Numbered from the stretch's first letter, positions 9,714 to 18,865 are shown. The stretch: DNA of 64,000 nt from Rhodospirillales bacterium BBD 1991-14 (GCA_001657395.1 LYSY01000007.1:179091-243090); one strand, 5' to 3'. Made by a program: numbers and translations. Notes: a model not told the origin generated them from the sequence alone.

Positions 9714-10655
9714 ATGGATAATCAGGACCTTCTGAGCGAAGTTTTCGCGACCCTCCGGCTGCGCAGCGCGCTTTACTTCCGCGCCGACCTGGCGGGGCCC
9801 TTCGCCGTCGAGGTGCCGGCGGAACGGCGCCTTGTGCGCTTTCATTTCCTGCGCCGCGGCGCCTGCTGGGTGCGGGCCAAAGCAGAAAGCGCCGTGGTCC
9901 AGCTTGGCGAGGGGGAACTGGTCATTCTGCCCAACGGCGGCGCCCATGTGCTGTCCGATACGGCCGAGCGGCCGCCGCTGCCGCTGCCCGCCGTGCTGGC
10001 TGCAGCCCCGCCGGGGGACGATGGCGTGCTGCGCTACGGCGAGGGCGGCGGGCGCGCCGAGCTGCTCTGCGGCTTCTGCCAGTTCGATGAGGAGATCGAC
10101 CACCCGGTGCTCGCCAACCTGCCGTCCCTGATGGTGCTGCGTCCGCAGGACCTTGGCCGCCAGCCCTGGACCCGGACCACCTTGCGGCTGCTCGACCTGG
10201 AGAGCGAACTGGCCGGCGCGGGCATGCAGGGAATCCTCACGCGGCTGCTGGAGATCCTCTTTATTCAGGCGATGCGGCAGAGCGGCGAGACCGGACTCCC
10301 GCAGACCTCGGGATACATGGCAGCGCTGGCCGATCCGCAGCTCTCGAAGGCCCTGCTGGCCATACACCGGGACTGCGCGAGCGCCTGGACCCTGGCCACC
10401 TTGGCCAGGGCCGCCGGGATGTCGCGGGCACGCTTTGCCGAGAAGTTCGCGACCATGGTCGGTCAGACGGCGATCGGCTACCTCACCCGCTGGCGGCTCA
10501 TGAAGGCCCGGCGGCTGCTGGCGGAGAGCGATCTATCGACGGCGGAGATCGCCGAGCGCTGCGGCTACGCCTCTCTGCCCGCCTTCAGCCGCCGCTACAA
10601 GGCGGCCTTCGGCATCGGCCCGGGGGCCTTCCGCCGTTCTGCGCGCGGCCGCTGA
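9714..10655 (+). CDS. AraC family transcriptional regulator with cupin sensor
   Basis: A 313-residue regulator. The N-terminal half is a cupin-like ligand domain (about 20-190; RFHFLRRGACWV and GELVILPNGGAHVL are its beta strands), of the type paired with AraC DNA-binding domains in many proteobacteria. The C-terminal part (about 205-310) has two helix-turn-helix motifs: LATLARAAGMSRARFAEKF and STAEIAERCGYASLPAFSRR, ending FGIGPGAFRR. It is transcribed divergently from a LysE exporter, its likely target. The effector is unknown. Confidence 0.93.
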   Translation: MDNQDLLSEVFATLRLRSALYFRADLAGPFAVEVPAERRLVRFHFLRRGACWVRAKAESAVVQLGEGELVILPNGGAHVLSDTAERPPLPLPAVLAAAPPGDDGVLRYGEGGGRAELLCGFCQFDEEIDHPVLANLPSLMVLRPQDLGRQPWTRTTLRLLDLESELAGAGMQGILTRLLEILFIQAMRQSGETGLPQTSGYMAALADPQLSKALLAIHRDCASAWTLATLARAAGMSRARFAEKFATMVGQTAIGYLTRWRLMKARRLLAESDLSTAEIAERCGYASLPAFSRRYKAAFGIGPGAFRRSARGR

Positions 10656-10670
10656 AGGCGGCGGGCCCCA

Positions 10671-10722
10671 GGCTCAGATCCCTGGCTCAGATCACGGGCT
10701 CAGATCCCTGGCTCAGATGTGG
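10671..10722. repeat. 13-bp tandem repeat x4 overlapping the lpdA stop codon
   Basis: Four consecutive copies of a unit beginning GGCTCAGATC, starting at 10671, 10684, 10697 and 10710. The first three are followed by CCT, ACG, CCT; the last has GGCTCAGAT then GTG. The TCA at 10713-10715 in the last copy is the lpdA stop codon read on the minus strand, so the array appears to have grown from the gene end into the intergenic space toward the AraC-type gene. Confidence 0.95.
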
Positions 10723-12122
10723 ATCGGCCGTCCGTCGACGGCAAGCGCGGCCTCTTTCACCGCCTCGCCCATGCCGGGGTGGGAATGGCAGGTGCGGGCA
10801 ATGTCCTCCGCTGAACCGCCGAACTCCATGATGGTGACCGCCTCGGCCAGGATGTCGCCGGCCAGCGGCCCCAGGATGTGCACGCCGAGCACCCGGTCGG
10901 TGCGTTTGTCGGCCAGGATCTTCACCAGCCCGTCGGTGTCGCCCACGGCGCGGGCGCGGCTGTTGGCGGTGAAGGGGAACTTGCCGACCCGGTAGTCGAC
11001 GCCCTCTTCCTTCAGTTGCTCTTCCGTCTTGCCGACGCCGGCAACCTCCGGCCAGGTGTAGACCACGCCCGGCACGAGGTTGTAGTCGATGTGGCTGGCC
11101 TGACCGGCCATCCCCTCGACCGCGACCACGCCGTCTTCCTCGGCCTTGTGGGCCAGCATCGGGCCCGGTACGCAGTCGCCGATGGCATAGATCCCCGGCA
11201 CCGAGGTCTGGAAATGCTTGTCGACCTGGATGAAGCCGCGGTTGTCCATGGCCACCCCCAGTTCCTTCAGGCCAAGACCCTCGGTGAAAGGGCGCCGGCC
11301 GATGGCGACCAGCACCACGTCGGCCTTCATCTCCTCGGCATCGCCGCCCTTGGCGGGCTCCAGGGTCAGGGTGACGGCGCCGTTGGCCTTGGCCGCGGCG
11401 GTGACCTTGGTGCCCAGTTTGAACTTCAAACCCTGCTTGGTGAGCACGCGCTGGGTCTGCTTGGCGATCTCCGCATCCATGCCCGGTAGGATGCGGTCGA
11501 GAAACTCCACAACAGTCACCTCGGCACCCAGGCGCGACCAGACCGAGCCCATCTCCAGCCCGATGACGCCGGCACCGATCACCACCATGTGGCCCGGCAC
11601 CTGGTCGAGGGAGAGCGCGCCGGTGGAGGTGACGACCTGCTGCTCGTCGGTGTCGACCCCGGGCAGCGGCGTCGATTCCGAACCCGTGGCGATCAGGATC
11701 GACTTCGCATTGAGAAGCTGTTCGCCCCCGTCGCTCAGCGCCACCTTGACGCTGCCGGCCGCGGGGATGGCCCCCCATCCTCTGATGTAGTCCACCTTGT
11801 TCTTCTTGAAGAGGAACTCGATGCCGGTGGTGAGATCCTTCACCACCTTGTCCTTGCGGCCCATCATCGCCGGCAGGTCGAGACCCAGGCCCTTGACCGT
11901 GATGCCGTGCTCGGCGAAGTGCTTCGCGGCGTCCGAGTACTTTTCGGAGGACTGCAGCAGCGCCTTGGAGGGAATGCAGCCGATGTTGAGGCAGGTGCCG
12001 CCCAGCGCGCCGCGGCCTTCTACGCAGGCCGTTTTGAGGCCGAGCTGCGCGGCCCGGATAGCGGCAACATAGCCGCCGGGCCCGCCGCCGATCACCACCA
12101 GATCATACTGCGTATCGCTCAT
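10713..12122 (-). CDS. lpdA: Dihydrolipoyl dehydrogenase (E3)
   Basis: A 469-residue flavoprotein that reoxidises dihydrolipoyl groups of 2-oxoacid dehydrogenase complexes. It has the FAD dinucleotide motif [14 protein letters not shown] (9-22), redox-active cysteines C44 and C49 in [13 protein letters not shown], the NAD-binding GxGxxG in [15 protein letters not shown], and the C-terminal dimer-interface [10 protein letters not shown] with the catalytic His-Glu pair. Its likely partners are SucA and SucB encoded at 19.5-24.2 kb. It is separated from them by about 7 kb of mostly opposite-strand genes, although lpd often follows sucB directly in related bacteria. The stop lies in a tandem repeat. 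Confidence 0.97.
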   Translation of the reverse strand: MSDTQYDLVVIGGGPGGYVAAIRAAQLGLKTACVEGRGALGGTCLNIGCIPSKALLQSSEKYSDAAKHFAEHGITVKGLGLDLPAMMGRKDKVVKDLTTGIEFLFKKNKVDYIRGWGAIPAAGSVKVALSDGGEQLLNAKSILIATGSESTPLPGVDTDEQQVVTSTGALSLDQVPGHMVVIGAGVIGLEMGSVWSRLGAEVTVVEFLDRILPGMDAEIAKQTQRVLTKQGLKFKLGTKVTAAAKANGAVTLTLEPAKGGDAEEMKADVVLVAIGRRPFTEGLGLKELGVAMDNRGFIQVDKHFQTSVPGIYAIGDCVPGPMLAHKAEEDGVVAVEGMAGQASHIDYNLVPGVVYTWPEVAGVGKTEEQLKEEGVDYRVGKFPFTANSRARAVGDTDGLVKILADKRTDRVLGVHILGPLAGDILAEAVTIMEFGGSAEDIARTCHSHPGMGEAVKEAALAVDGRPIHI

Positions 12123-12294
12123 GACTTCGCTTTCCCTCGCGGCACCTGAAAAGGGCGGAATGCCTCGGCAGCTTGCCGCATCGCGCCAGGGCGGACAAGG
12201 CCGGAAGGGCTGCTGCAGGCGGAAGCCTGCCCTGCCGCCGATGCATGGTGCCCGCGGCTCTTCAGGCCCTATAGTGGTCCGAATTTCTCCGGCC

Positions 12295-12318
12295 CTCGCG
12301 CCGGGATCTCGCGCCGGG
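12295..12318. repeat. Short direct repeat, 13-bp period x2
   Basis: CTCGCGCCGGG occurs at 12295-12305 and 12308-12318 in the lpdA/threonine-aldolase-like intergenic region. No other function is visible. Confidence 0.8.
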
Positions 12319-12366
12319 GTGGAGAAGGGGTTAGGCTACAGCAAGCGCACCACCCCGGGGCGCCGC

Positions 12367-12394
12367 AGCCGAACCAGAGCCAGCCGAACCAGAG
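12367..12394. repeat. Short tandem duplication, 15-bp period x2
   Basis: AGCCGAACCAGAG is repeated at 12367-12379 and 12382-12394, ending 7 bp before the ATG at 12402. The last copy therefore supplies the leader, including the AGAGGA purine tract that probably serves as ribosome binding site. Confidence 0.85.
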
Positions 12395-12401
12395 GACCTG
12401 C

Positions 12402-13520
12402 ATGACCGCAAGTCGAGACAAGGAAAGCCTGCGCCGGGCCTGCGACCGCTTCCTGTCGCACGACCAGCCGCTGAACCCGCGCCGCACCCTGGCCGCCCTG
12501 GCCGAGGTTCTGCCCGAGGACGCGGAGGCGGACTTCTACGGCAAGGGGGCGGTGATCGAGGATTTCGAGCAGCGCATTGCTGCCATGCTCGGCAAGCCGG
12601 CCGCTGTGTTCGGGCCCAGCGGCAAGATGCTGCAGAACGCCGCGCTCCGGGTCTGGGCAGACCGCAAGGGATGCCGCACCGTTGCGCTGCACCCCCAGAG
12701 CCATATCGCCGCGGAAGAGGCCGAGGCCGCAGAACGGGTCTATGGGCTGCAGGGCTCCGCCCTGGGCGTACCCAACCGGCTGGCGCGGCCGGAGGACCTG
12801 GAGGCCATCGCCGAGCCTCTGGGTGCCGTCGCCCTGGAGATCCCGCTGCGCCGCCTCGGCTGCCGCCTGCATCCCTGGGAGGATGTGGAGGCCTTCGCGG
12901 CGCTGGCCCGCGCGCGCGGGCTGCCGTTCCATGCCGATGCGGCGCGGATCTGGGAGAGCCAGCCCTTTTACGGATGCAGCCCGGCGGAGATCGCCGCCCC
13001 CTTCGACTCCCTCTACGTGTCCTTCTACAAGGGTCTGGGCGGGCTTGCCGGCGGTGCCCTGGCGGGGCCGGAAGATGTCGTTGCCGAAGTGCGCCTCTGG
13101 CGCCAGCGCTGCGGCGGTCAGTTGATACACCTCTTTCCCTATGTCGCCGCAGCCATGAAAGGCCTGGAAGAGCGCCTGCCCCGCATGACGGCCTACCACG
13201 AAAAAGCCAAGGCCATCGCCCGCGCGCTCGCCGCCCTGCCCGGGGTTCGGGTTTCCCCCGATCCGCCCCAGGCCAACGCCTTGCTGGTGATCCTCGAGAC
13301 CGGCGGCGCCGACCTGATGGAGGCCGCCCTCGACGTTGCCGAGTCCAGCGGCCTCTGGCTCTTCAACGAACCGCTGGACTCGCCCTACGACGGCCTCGGC
13401 GTCTTCGAGATCACCGTGCGCGAAGGCGCCATGGCGTTGAGCGAGGAGGAGATCGTCGAAGGCGTCCTGGCCCTGCAGCGCGCGCTCGCCGAACAAAGCG
13501 CCGGCGGCAAGGTCGCCTGA
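12402..13520 (+). CDS. Threonine aldolase / beta-eliminating lyase family PLP enzyme
   Basis: A 372-residue fold-type I pyridoxal-phosphate enzyme. The PLP lysine is in SFYKGLGGLAGG (about residue 209); the aspartate that contacts the pyridine ring is in HADAARIW (about 180). The N-terminal FYGKGAVIEDFEQRIAAMLG resembles low-specificity threonine aldolases, though the usual TxxM opening is replaced by a longer helical lead. The likely reaction is cleavage of a beta-hydroxy amino acid to glycine and an aldehyde, but related beta-eliminating lyases cannot be excluded. It lies 13 bp upstream of a LysE exporter and probably shares a transcript with it. Confidence 0.88.
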   Translation: MTASRDKESLRRACDRFLSHDQPLNPRRTLAALAEVLPEDAEADFYGKGAVIEDFEQRIAAMLGKPAAVFGPSGKMLQNAALRVWADRKGCRTVALHPQSHIAAEEAEAAERVYGLQGSALGVPNRLARPEDLEAIAEPLGAVALEIPLRRLGCRLHPWEDVEAFAALARARGLPFHADAARIWESQPFYGCSPAEIAAPFDSLYVSFYKGLGGLAGGALAGPEDVVAEVRLWRQRCGGQLIHLFPYVAAAMKGLEERLPRMTAYHEKAKAIARALAALPGVRVSPDPPQANALLVILETGGADLMEAALDVAESSGLWLFNEPLDSPYDGLGVFEITVREGAMALSEEEIVEGVLALQRALAEQSAGGKVA

Positions 13521-13533
13521 GGCCGCCGTCGCC

Positions 13534-14157
13534 GTGGACACCGCAGCCTATCTGCTCTTCCTCGCCGCGGCGGCCCTGCTGGCGCTGGCGCCGGGGCCCT
13601 CGACGCTGCTGGTGCTGTCCCACGCCCTTACAGGCGATCCGCGCCGGCCGCTCAGCCTCATCCTCGGCGCCCTGCTGGGCAACCTGGTGCTGATCGCGGT
13701 CACCGTGCTCGGCCTTGCCGCCGTGATCCTGGCCTCGCAGACCGCCTTCACTGTCCTGCGGCTCGTCGGCGCCGCCTATCTGATCTGGCTCGGGATATCT
13801 TACTGGCGGGCGGCCACGACTCTGACGCTCCCAAGGGCCGCGTCGGCGCTGCCGGGTCTGCGCTACCGGGCCCTCGCCCTGCAGGCCTTCCTGACCTCCA
13901 CCACCAACCCCAAGGGACTGCTGTTTTACTTCGCCCTGCTGCCGCAGTTCGCCCCGGCGGGCGGCAGCCTCGACCTGCTGCTGCTGGGCGGCAGCTATCT
14001 CGCCCTCTTCATGGCCGCCCTCGGGCTCTATGCCCTGGCCGGTCGATCGCTGGCGCGGCTGGTCGCACGCCCCGGAGTGCAGCGCTGGAAGAACCGGATC
14101 ACCGGCGCGCTGCTCGTCGGCCTCGGGGTTTCGCTGCTGCGCGCCGAACGGAGCTAG
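13534..14157 (+). CDS. LysE/RhtB family exporter
   Basis: A 207-residue membrane protein with a GTG start 13 bp after the upstream stop. The family signature LALAPGPSTLLVLSHAL (about 17-33) and the TM4 motif TTNPKGLLFYFALLPQF are clear. Its pairing with a threonine-aldolase-like gene suggests export of an amino acid or analogue related to that enzyme, an inference from position only. The next gene, an alpha/beta hydrolase, starts 9 bp after the stop. Confidence 0.9.
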   Translation: MDTAAYLLFLAAAALLALAPGPSTLLVLSHALTGDPRRPLSLILGALLGNLVLIAVTVLGLAAVILASQTAFTVLRLVGAAYLIWLGISYWRAATTLTLPRAASALPGLRYRALALQAFLTSTTNPKGLLFYFALLPQFAPAGGSLDLLLLGGSYLALFMAALGLYALAGRSLARLVARPGVQRWKNRITGALLVGLGVSLLRAERS

Positions 14158-14166
14158 GAACGAGCC

Positions 14167-14985
14167 ATGACGGACTGGTCCCTCAGCCGGCGCTTCCCCT
14201 TCGAGGGCGACGAGATTGCCTACGACGTCATGGGCGAGGGAGCGCCCCTGGTCCTCGTCCACGGAACGCCCTTTTCCTCCTACGTCTGGCACGCCATTGC
14301 CCGGGAACTGGCCCGCGGCTTTCGGGTCCACCTTTTCGACCTGCTGGGTTACGGCCAGTCGACCATGCGTGCGGGACAGGACGTCTCCCTGGGCGTGCAG
14401 AACCGGGTGCTGGCAGCGCTTCTGGACCATTGGGGCCTCGAGCGCCCCAAGGTCCTGGCCCACGACTTCGGCGGCGCAACCAGCCTGCGCGCCCACCTGC
14501 TGAACGGCTGCGACTACGAAAAGCTGCTGCTGATCGACCCGGTGGCGATCCGCCCCTGGGGCTCGCCCTTCGTGCAGCACACGCGCCGGCATGAGGAAGC
14601 CTTCACCGGCCTGCCGCCCTACCTGCACGAGGCGCTGCTGACCGCCTATCTGCGCAGCGCCGTCCACCGCGATCTCTCCGACGGCGAACTGGAGCCCTAC
14701 CGCACGCCCTGGCGCGGTCCCGTCGGCCAGCCGGCCTTCTACCGGCAGATCGTCCAGATGGATCTGCGCTATACCGACGAGGTGGAACCGAAGTACGGCG
14801 AGATCCGCTGTCCGGTCGCGCTGCTCTGGGGCGAGGAGGACGCCTGGATCCCCCTGGAGCGCGGCGAAGCGCTGCAGGCGATGATCCCCGGCGCGACCCT
14901 CCAGCGCATCCCGGGCTCCGGCCATCTGATGCAGGAGGACGCCCCGGAAGCCATCGTCGCCGCGGCCCTGCGCTTCTTTGCCTGA
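14167..14985 (+). CDS. Alpha/beta fold hydrolase (dehalogenase-like branch)
   Basis: A 272-residue hydrolase. The oxyanion-hole strand-turn LVLVHGTPFSSYVWH lies near residues 28-42. The nucleophile elbow position reads LAHDFGGAT (about 98-106), with Asp at the nucleophile site, as in haloalkane dehalogenases and related epoxide hydrolases rather than serine esterases. The cap domain follows, then the catalytic base strand GEEDAWIPLE and the histidine GSGHLMQED (about 257-265). A dehalogenase or epoxide-hydrolase-like role is inferred from the Asp nucleophile; the substrate is unknown. Its stop codon lies within a threefold 19-bp tandem repeat. Confidence 0.88.
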   Translation: MTDWSLSRRFPFEGDEIAYDVMGEGAPLVLVHGTPFSSYVWHAIARELARGFRVHLFDLLGYGQSTMRAGQDVSLGVQNRVLAALLDHWGLERPKVLAHDFGGATSLRAHLLNGCDYEKLLLIDPVAIRPWGSPFVQHTRRHEEAFTGLPPYLHEALLTAYLRSAVHRDLSDGELEPYRTPWRGPVGQPAFYRQIVQMDLRYTDEVEPKYGEIRCPVALLWGEEDAWIPLERGEALQAMIPGATLQRIPGSGHLMQEDAPEAIVAAALRFFA

Positions 14986-15032
14986 CCGTCCCAACTTTGC
15001 CTGACCGTCCCAACTTTGCCTGACCGTCCCAA
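14976..15032. repeat. 19-bp perfect tandem repeat x3 spanning a stop codon
   Basis: The unit CTTTGCCTGACCGTCCCAA occurs three times exactly (14976-14994, 14995-15013, 15014-15032). The TGA of the alpha/beta hydrolase is at 14983-14985 inside the first copy, so the last two residues, stop codon and 3' flank have been duplicated twice downstream. Confidence 0.98.
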
Positions 15033-15085
15033 CGCCGCAACCTATTGATTTAATAGAATTCCCCAAGCCAAGGGCGAGACCGGCC

Positions 15086-15113
15086 TTGAATTCCCCAGGC
15101 GCAGACATTAAAT
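15086..15113 (+). promoter_or_regulatory. Possible sigma70-type promoter of the TetR-HlyD-ABC operon
   Basis: TTGAAT at 15086-15091 and TTAAAT at 15108-15113, spaced 16 bp, sit in a locally AT-rich patch directly before the palindromic operator. The assignment is tentative, since alphaproteobacterial -10 boxes are weakly conserved. Confidence 0.35.
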
Positions 15114-15132
15114 AACTGACCAGTCAGTTATT
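15111..15132. promoter_or_regulatory. Palindromic TetR-type operator
   Basis: A perfect inverted repeat AATAACTGA-CCAG-TCAGTTATT lies 10 bp upstream of the TetR start codon and overlaps the proposed -10 box. Its size and position fit binding by the adjacent TetR regulator and autorepression of the whole operon; that role is inferred. Confidence 0.8.
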
Positions 15133-15142
15133 TGGAGAGGTC

Positions 15143-15775
15143 ATGCTGCGCGCCCGCACCCTGGAGGCCAAGGACGAACGCCGTCAGGCCTTTCTGACCG
15201 CCGCCCTGGACGAGTTCTTCGAGCGCGGCTTCGCCGCCGCCCGCATGGACGACATCGCGCGCCGCGCCGGGCTCTCCAAGGGCGCGCTCTATCTCTACTT
15301 CGAGTCCAAGGAAGCCCTCTTCACCGCGTTGATCGATACCATCGCCGCCCCCAATGTGGAGCGGCTGGAGCGCGCCGCCGCCGCCGCCCCCTCCGCCGCC
15401 GCGGCGCTGCACGCCCTGATGACCCTGGCGCCCCGGCTGATCCGGGACACGCCCCTGCCCCGCGTCGCCAAGGTCATCCTTGCCGATTCGCGCGCCTTCC
15501 CCGACGTCGTGCGCCGCTACCGGACCCAGATCGTCGACCGGGTGCTCGGCATCATCGCCGGCATCCTGGCGCGCGGGCAGGAGAGCGGCGAGCTGGCCGT
15601 CGAGGACCCGAAGCTCACGGCCCGGCTGGTGGTGGCGCCGGTGATCCTCTCGGCCATCTGGCGGGTGGTCTTCGAAATCGACCCGGAGGCGAAGGTGGAC
15701 CTCGACGCTCTCTTCGCCCAGCACGAACGCATGCTGCTGCGCGCCCTGGCGCCCGAGAAGGGAGCGGCGGCGTGA
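15143..15775 (+). CDS. TetR/AcrR family repressor of the efflux operon
   Basis: A 210-residue one-component regulator. The helix-turn-helix is at about 30-55 (MDDIARRAGLSKGALYLYFESKEALF), preceded by AALDEFFERGFAAARM, the standard TetR N-terminus. The C-terminal effector domain (about 70-205) resembles the TetR_C group that controls HlyD-ABC exporters. The start has a GGAGAGG Shine-Dalgarno, and a 22-bp palindrome lies immediately upstream. The stop overlaps the HlyD start (GTGA), placing repressor and exporter in one operon. Confidence 0.94.
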   Translation: MLRARTLEAKDERRQAFLTAALDEFFERGFAAARMDDIARRAGLSKGALYLYFESKEALFTALIDTIAAPNVERLERAAAAAPSAAAALHALMTLAPRLIRDTPLPRVAKVILADSRAFPDVVRRYRTQIVDRVLGIIAGILARGQESGELAVEDPKLTARLVVAPVILSAIWRVVFEIDPEAKVDLDALFAQHERMLLRALAPEKGAAA

Positions 15776-16728
15776 CGGCCCGGCCGACAGCAGGGCGCCT
15801 GCTGGCGCTGTCCCTGCTGGCGGTCCTTGCCGCCTGCGAGCCGGCGCCGGAAGCCGGGCGCTTCACCGGCTATGTCGAGGCGGAGCTGGTCTACGTCGCC
15901 GCCCCGGTGTCCGGCTGGATGGTGACGGCCCCTCTGCGCGAAGGCGACAGCGTGGTGCGCGAACAGGTTCTCTTCGAGCTCGACAAGGACCGCCAGCACG
16001 CCGAGGTGACCGAAGCCAAAGACCGCCTGCGCCAGGCCGAGGCCCAGGTGCGCGACCTTTCGACCGGCGCCCGCGCGGAAGAGATCCTGGCTCTGGAGGC
16101 CCAGCTCGAAGAAGCCGAGGCGAACCTGCAGCTGGCCAAGCTGGAGCAGACGCGCTGGATGGAACTGGTGGCGCGCGGCACCGCCCCCAAGGCCCGCGGC
16201 GATCAGGTAACCTCCGAGTACGAAGCCGCGCTGGCCCGGGTGCGGACCATCCAGGCCGACATCCGCGTCGCCAACCTGGCCGCCCGTGACGGCGCCCGCG
16301 AGGCCGCCGCCGCCGAACGCGACGCCGCCGCCGCCGCCCTGGCCCAGGCCGAATGGTGGCTTGCCCAGCGCAGCGTGCTCTCCCGCGTCGATGCCACGGT
16401 GGAGGAGGTCTTCCACCGCGCCGGCGAATACGTCCGGGAGGGCGATCCGGTGCTGGCGCTGCTGCCCGACGATGCCTCCAAGGTCCGCTTTTTCGTCCCG
16501 CAGGCTGCGCTCGCCGGCATTGCCATGGACATGACCGTAGAGGTGCTGGCCGACGGGCAGGCCGCACCGCTGACCGCAACGATCACCCACATCGCCCGCG
16601 AGGCGGAGTTCACGCCGCCGGTGATCTACAGCGCGGAATCGCGCGACAAGCTGGTCTTCCTGGTGGAGGCGCATCTCGCCGGTCCGGCCCTCAGGCCCGG
16701 CCTGCCGGTCGACGTGCGGTTGCCATGA
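15772..16728 (+). CDS. HlyD-family membrane fusion lipoprotein
   Basis: A 318-residue periplasmic adaptor. Residues 1-21 form a lipoprotein signal with lipobox VLAAC (C22). The biotinyl/lipoyl-like half motifs flank a long coiled-coil hairpin (about 75-195, rich in Ala/Glu/Arg; AEARVRD- and LEAQLEEAEANLQL-like heptads), followed by a beta-barrel domain. It resembles YbhG-type adaptors working with ABC-2 exporters and presumably an outer-membrane TolC not encoded here. The GTG start overlaps the tetR stop; the ATG of the ABC ATPase overlaps its stop. Confidence 0.92.
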   Translation: MTARPTAGRLLALSLLAVLAACEPAPEAGRFTGYVEAELVYVAAPVSGWMVTAPLREGDSVVREQVLFELDKDRQHAEVTEAKDRLRQAEAQVRDLSTGARAEEILALEAQLEEAEANLQLAKLEQTRWMELVARGTAPKARGDQVTSEYEAALARVRTIQADIRVANLAARDGAREAAAAERDAAAAALAQAEWWLAQRSVLSRVDATVEEVFHRAGEYVREGDPVLALLPDDASKVRFFVPQAALAGIAMDMTVEVLADGQAAPLTATITHIAREAEFTPPVIYSAESRDKLVFLVEAHLAGPALRPGLPVDVRLP

Positions 16729-17663
16729 CCGCCCCGCAGGACCTCGCCATCGACGTGCGCGGCCTGGTGAAGCGTTTTGACGACAAGACCGCCGTCGACG
16801 GCGTCGACATCCAGATGCCGCGGGGCCAGGTCTGGGGCTTTCTCGGCCCCAACGGCTCCGGCAAGACCACCACCATCCGCATGATCTGCGGCCTGCTGCG
16901 GCCCAGCGCCGGTGAAGGGCGCTGCCTGGGCTTCGACATCCTGAAAGAGTCGGCGCGCATCAAGCTGGCCACCGGCTACATGACCCAGAAGTTCTCTTTC
17001 TGGGGCGACCTCACCATCCGCGAGAACCTGGAGTTCGTCGCGCGGCTCTACCGGATGCCGCGCCTGCGCCGCCGGGTCGACGAGACGCTGGAGACTCTCG
17101 GCCTCAGCCATCGCCAGCACCAGCTCGCGGGCGCGCTGTCCGGCGGCTGGAAGCAGCGCCTGGCCCTTGCCGCCGTCACCATGCACGAACCCAAGCTGCT
17201 GCTCCTCGACGAGCCCACCGCCGGCGTCGACCCGCAGGCGCGCCGCGACTTCTGGGACGAGATCCACCGCCTCTCGGCCGAGGGCCTGACGGTGCTGGTC
17301 TCCACCCATTACATGGACGAGGCCGAGCGCTGCGACCGCATCGTCTACCTGGCCCACGGCAGGCTGGTCACCGAAGGACCGGTGGCCGAGATCATCGCCC
17401 AGTCGGGCCTTATCACTTTCCGCGCCCGCGGCGCCGGCGTGCGCGAGCTGGCCGAGAGAATGCGCGGCGCGCCCGGCGTCGAGCATGCCGCCTACTTCGG
17501 CGCCGCCCTTCACGTCAGTGGCCCGGAGCGCAGCGCCCTTGAGCAGGCCATCGACGGCATCGGCCGCGGCAGCGCCGTCTGGGAAGAGGTGGAGCCCAGC
17601 CTGGAGGACGTCTTCATCACCCTGATGGCCCGCAGCGGCGGCGACCAGCGAGACCATGGATGA
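16725..17663 (+). CDS. ABC exporter ATP-binding protein (YbhF-like half)
   Basis: A 312-residue ATPase of the DrrA/CcmA group. Walker A is GPNGSGKTT (41-49), the Q-loop is in YMTQKFSFWGDLT, the signature is LSGGWKQRL, Walker B is LLLLDEPTAGVDP, and the switch His is in VSTHYMDEAE. A C-terminal extension of about 80 residues after the nucleotide-binding domain matches the DrrA-type regulatory tail. E. coli YbhF has two such domains; this protein has one and is presumably a homodimer. It is coupled by ATGA overlaps to genes on both sides. Confidence 0.94.
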   Translation: MTAPQDLAIDVRGLVKRFDDKTAVDGVDIQMPRGQVWGFLGPNGSGKTTTIRMICGLLRPSAGEGRCLGFDILKESARIKLATGYMTQKFSFWGDLTIRENLEFVARLYRMPRLRRRVDETLETLGLSHRQHQLAGALSGGWKQRLALAAVTMHEPKLLLLDEPTAGVDPQARRDFWDEIHRLSAEGLTVLVSTHYMDEAERCDRIVYLAHGRLVTEGPVAEIIAQSGLITFRARGAGVRELAERMRGAPGVEHAAYFGAALHVSGPERSALEQAIDGIGRGSAVWEEVEPSLEDVFITLMARSGGDQRDHG

Positions 17664-18814
17664 GAGCCCCGGGGATGAACGCCATCGCCGCCAGTCTGTC
17701 GCGCATCGTCGCGGTCTTCATGAAAGAGCTGATCCAGATGCGCCGCGATCGGATGACCTTCGCCATGATGCTGGCGATCCCGGTCCTGCAGCTCGTGCTC
17801 TTCGGCTACGCCATCAACACCGACCCCAAGGACCTGCCGACCGCCGTGCACGTAGAGGAGCGCACCCCCATCGTGCGCAGCCTGCTGACGGCGCTGGAGA
17901 CCTCCGGCTACTACGATCTGGTCTTCGAAACCGACGACCCGCGGGAGAGCGCGGCCCTGCTGGCGCGCGGCGAGGTCTCCTTCGTCGTGTCGATCCCCGC
18001 CGGCTTCACCGAAGACCTGGTGCGCGGCGAGCGCCCGCAGTTCCTCATCGAAGCCGACGCCTCCGACCCCTCGGCCTCCTCCAACGCGGTGGGACGCGCC
18101 GAAGAGATCGTCAACCGCGCCCTGCGGCATGATCTGAAAGGCGCCCTCGCCCACCTCGCACCCCGCGCAGGTCCGGTCGAGGTCGTAGTACATGCGCGCT
18201 ACAATCCGGAAGCCATCACCCAGTACAACATCGTGCCGGGCCTGCTGGGCGTGATCCTCACCATGACCCTGGTGATGATCACCGGCATCGCCATGACCCG
18301 CGAGGCCGAGCGCGGCACCATGGAAAACCTGCTGGCCATGCCGGCCCGGCCCCTGGAGGTGATGATCGGCAAGATCGCCCCCTACATCGGGGTCGGCGCC
18401 GTTCAGACCACGATCATCCTGCTGGCCGCACGCTACCTCTTCGACGTGCCCTTCGCCGGCGCGCTCTGGCTGCTGCTCAGCGGCGTCGTGCTTTTCCTGG
18501 TTGCCAACCTGGCCCTCGGCTTCACCTTCTCCACCATCGCCAAGTCGCAGATGCAGGCGATGCAGCTCACCTTCTTCTTCTTTCTGCCGTCGATCCTGCT
18601 GTCCGGCTTCATGTTCCCCTACCGCGGCATGCCCGCCTGGGCGCAGGTGATCGGGGAGGCGCTGCCGCTGACCCACTTCCTGCGCATCGTGCGCGGGGTA
18701 ATGCTGAAGGGCGCCGGCTACGCCGACATGCAGGGCGCCTTCCTCGCCATCGGCCTCTTCATCCTCGCCGTCGGCACGATCGCCATGCTGCGCTACAAAC
18801 GCACCCTGGACTGA
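17660..18814 (+). CDS. ABC-2 type permease (YbhS/YbhR-like)
   Basis: A 384-residue membrane protein with one N-terminal transmembrane helix (about 30-50), a large periplasmic domain (about 55-180), and five or six helices in the C-terminal half, with the ABC-2 signature region GIAMTREAERGTMENLLAMP. It supplies the transmembrane part of the exporter with the preceding ATPase and HlyD lipoprotein. YbhSR systems have two permeases; only one is present here, so it may function as a homodimer. An alternative ATG 15 bp downstream (17675) is possible, but the ATGA overlap favours 17660. Confidence 0.92.
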   Translation: MRAPGMNAIAASLSRIVAVFMKELIQMRRDRMTFAMMLAIPVLQLVLFGYAINTDPKDLPTAVHVEERTPIVRSLLTALETSGYYDLVFETDDPRESAALLARGEVSFVVSIPAGFTEDLVRGERPQFLIEADASDPSASSNAVGRAEEIVNRALRHDLKGALAHLAPRAGPVEVVVHARYNPEAITQYNIVPGLLGVILTMTLVMITGIAMTREAERGTMENLLAMPARPLEVMIGKIAPYIGVGAVQTTIILLAARYLFDVPFAGALWLLLSGVVLFLVANLALGFTFSTIAKSQMQAMQLTFFFFLPSILLSGFMFPYRGMPAWAQVIGEALPLTHFLRIVRGVMLKGAGYADMQGAFLAIGLFILAVGTIAMLRYKRTLD

Positions 18815-18865
18815 GGCCGCCCGTCGAAGCATTGCGACAACTCGTTCCGCAGGAGACCTGTGGCG

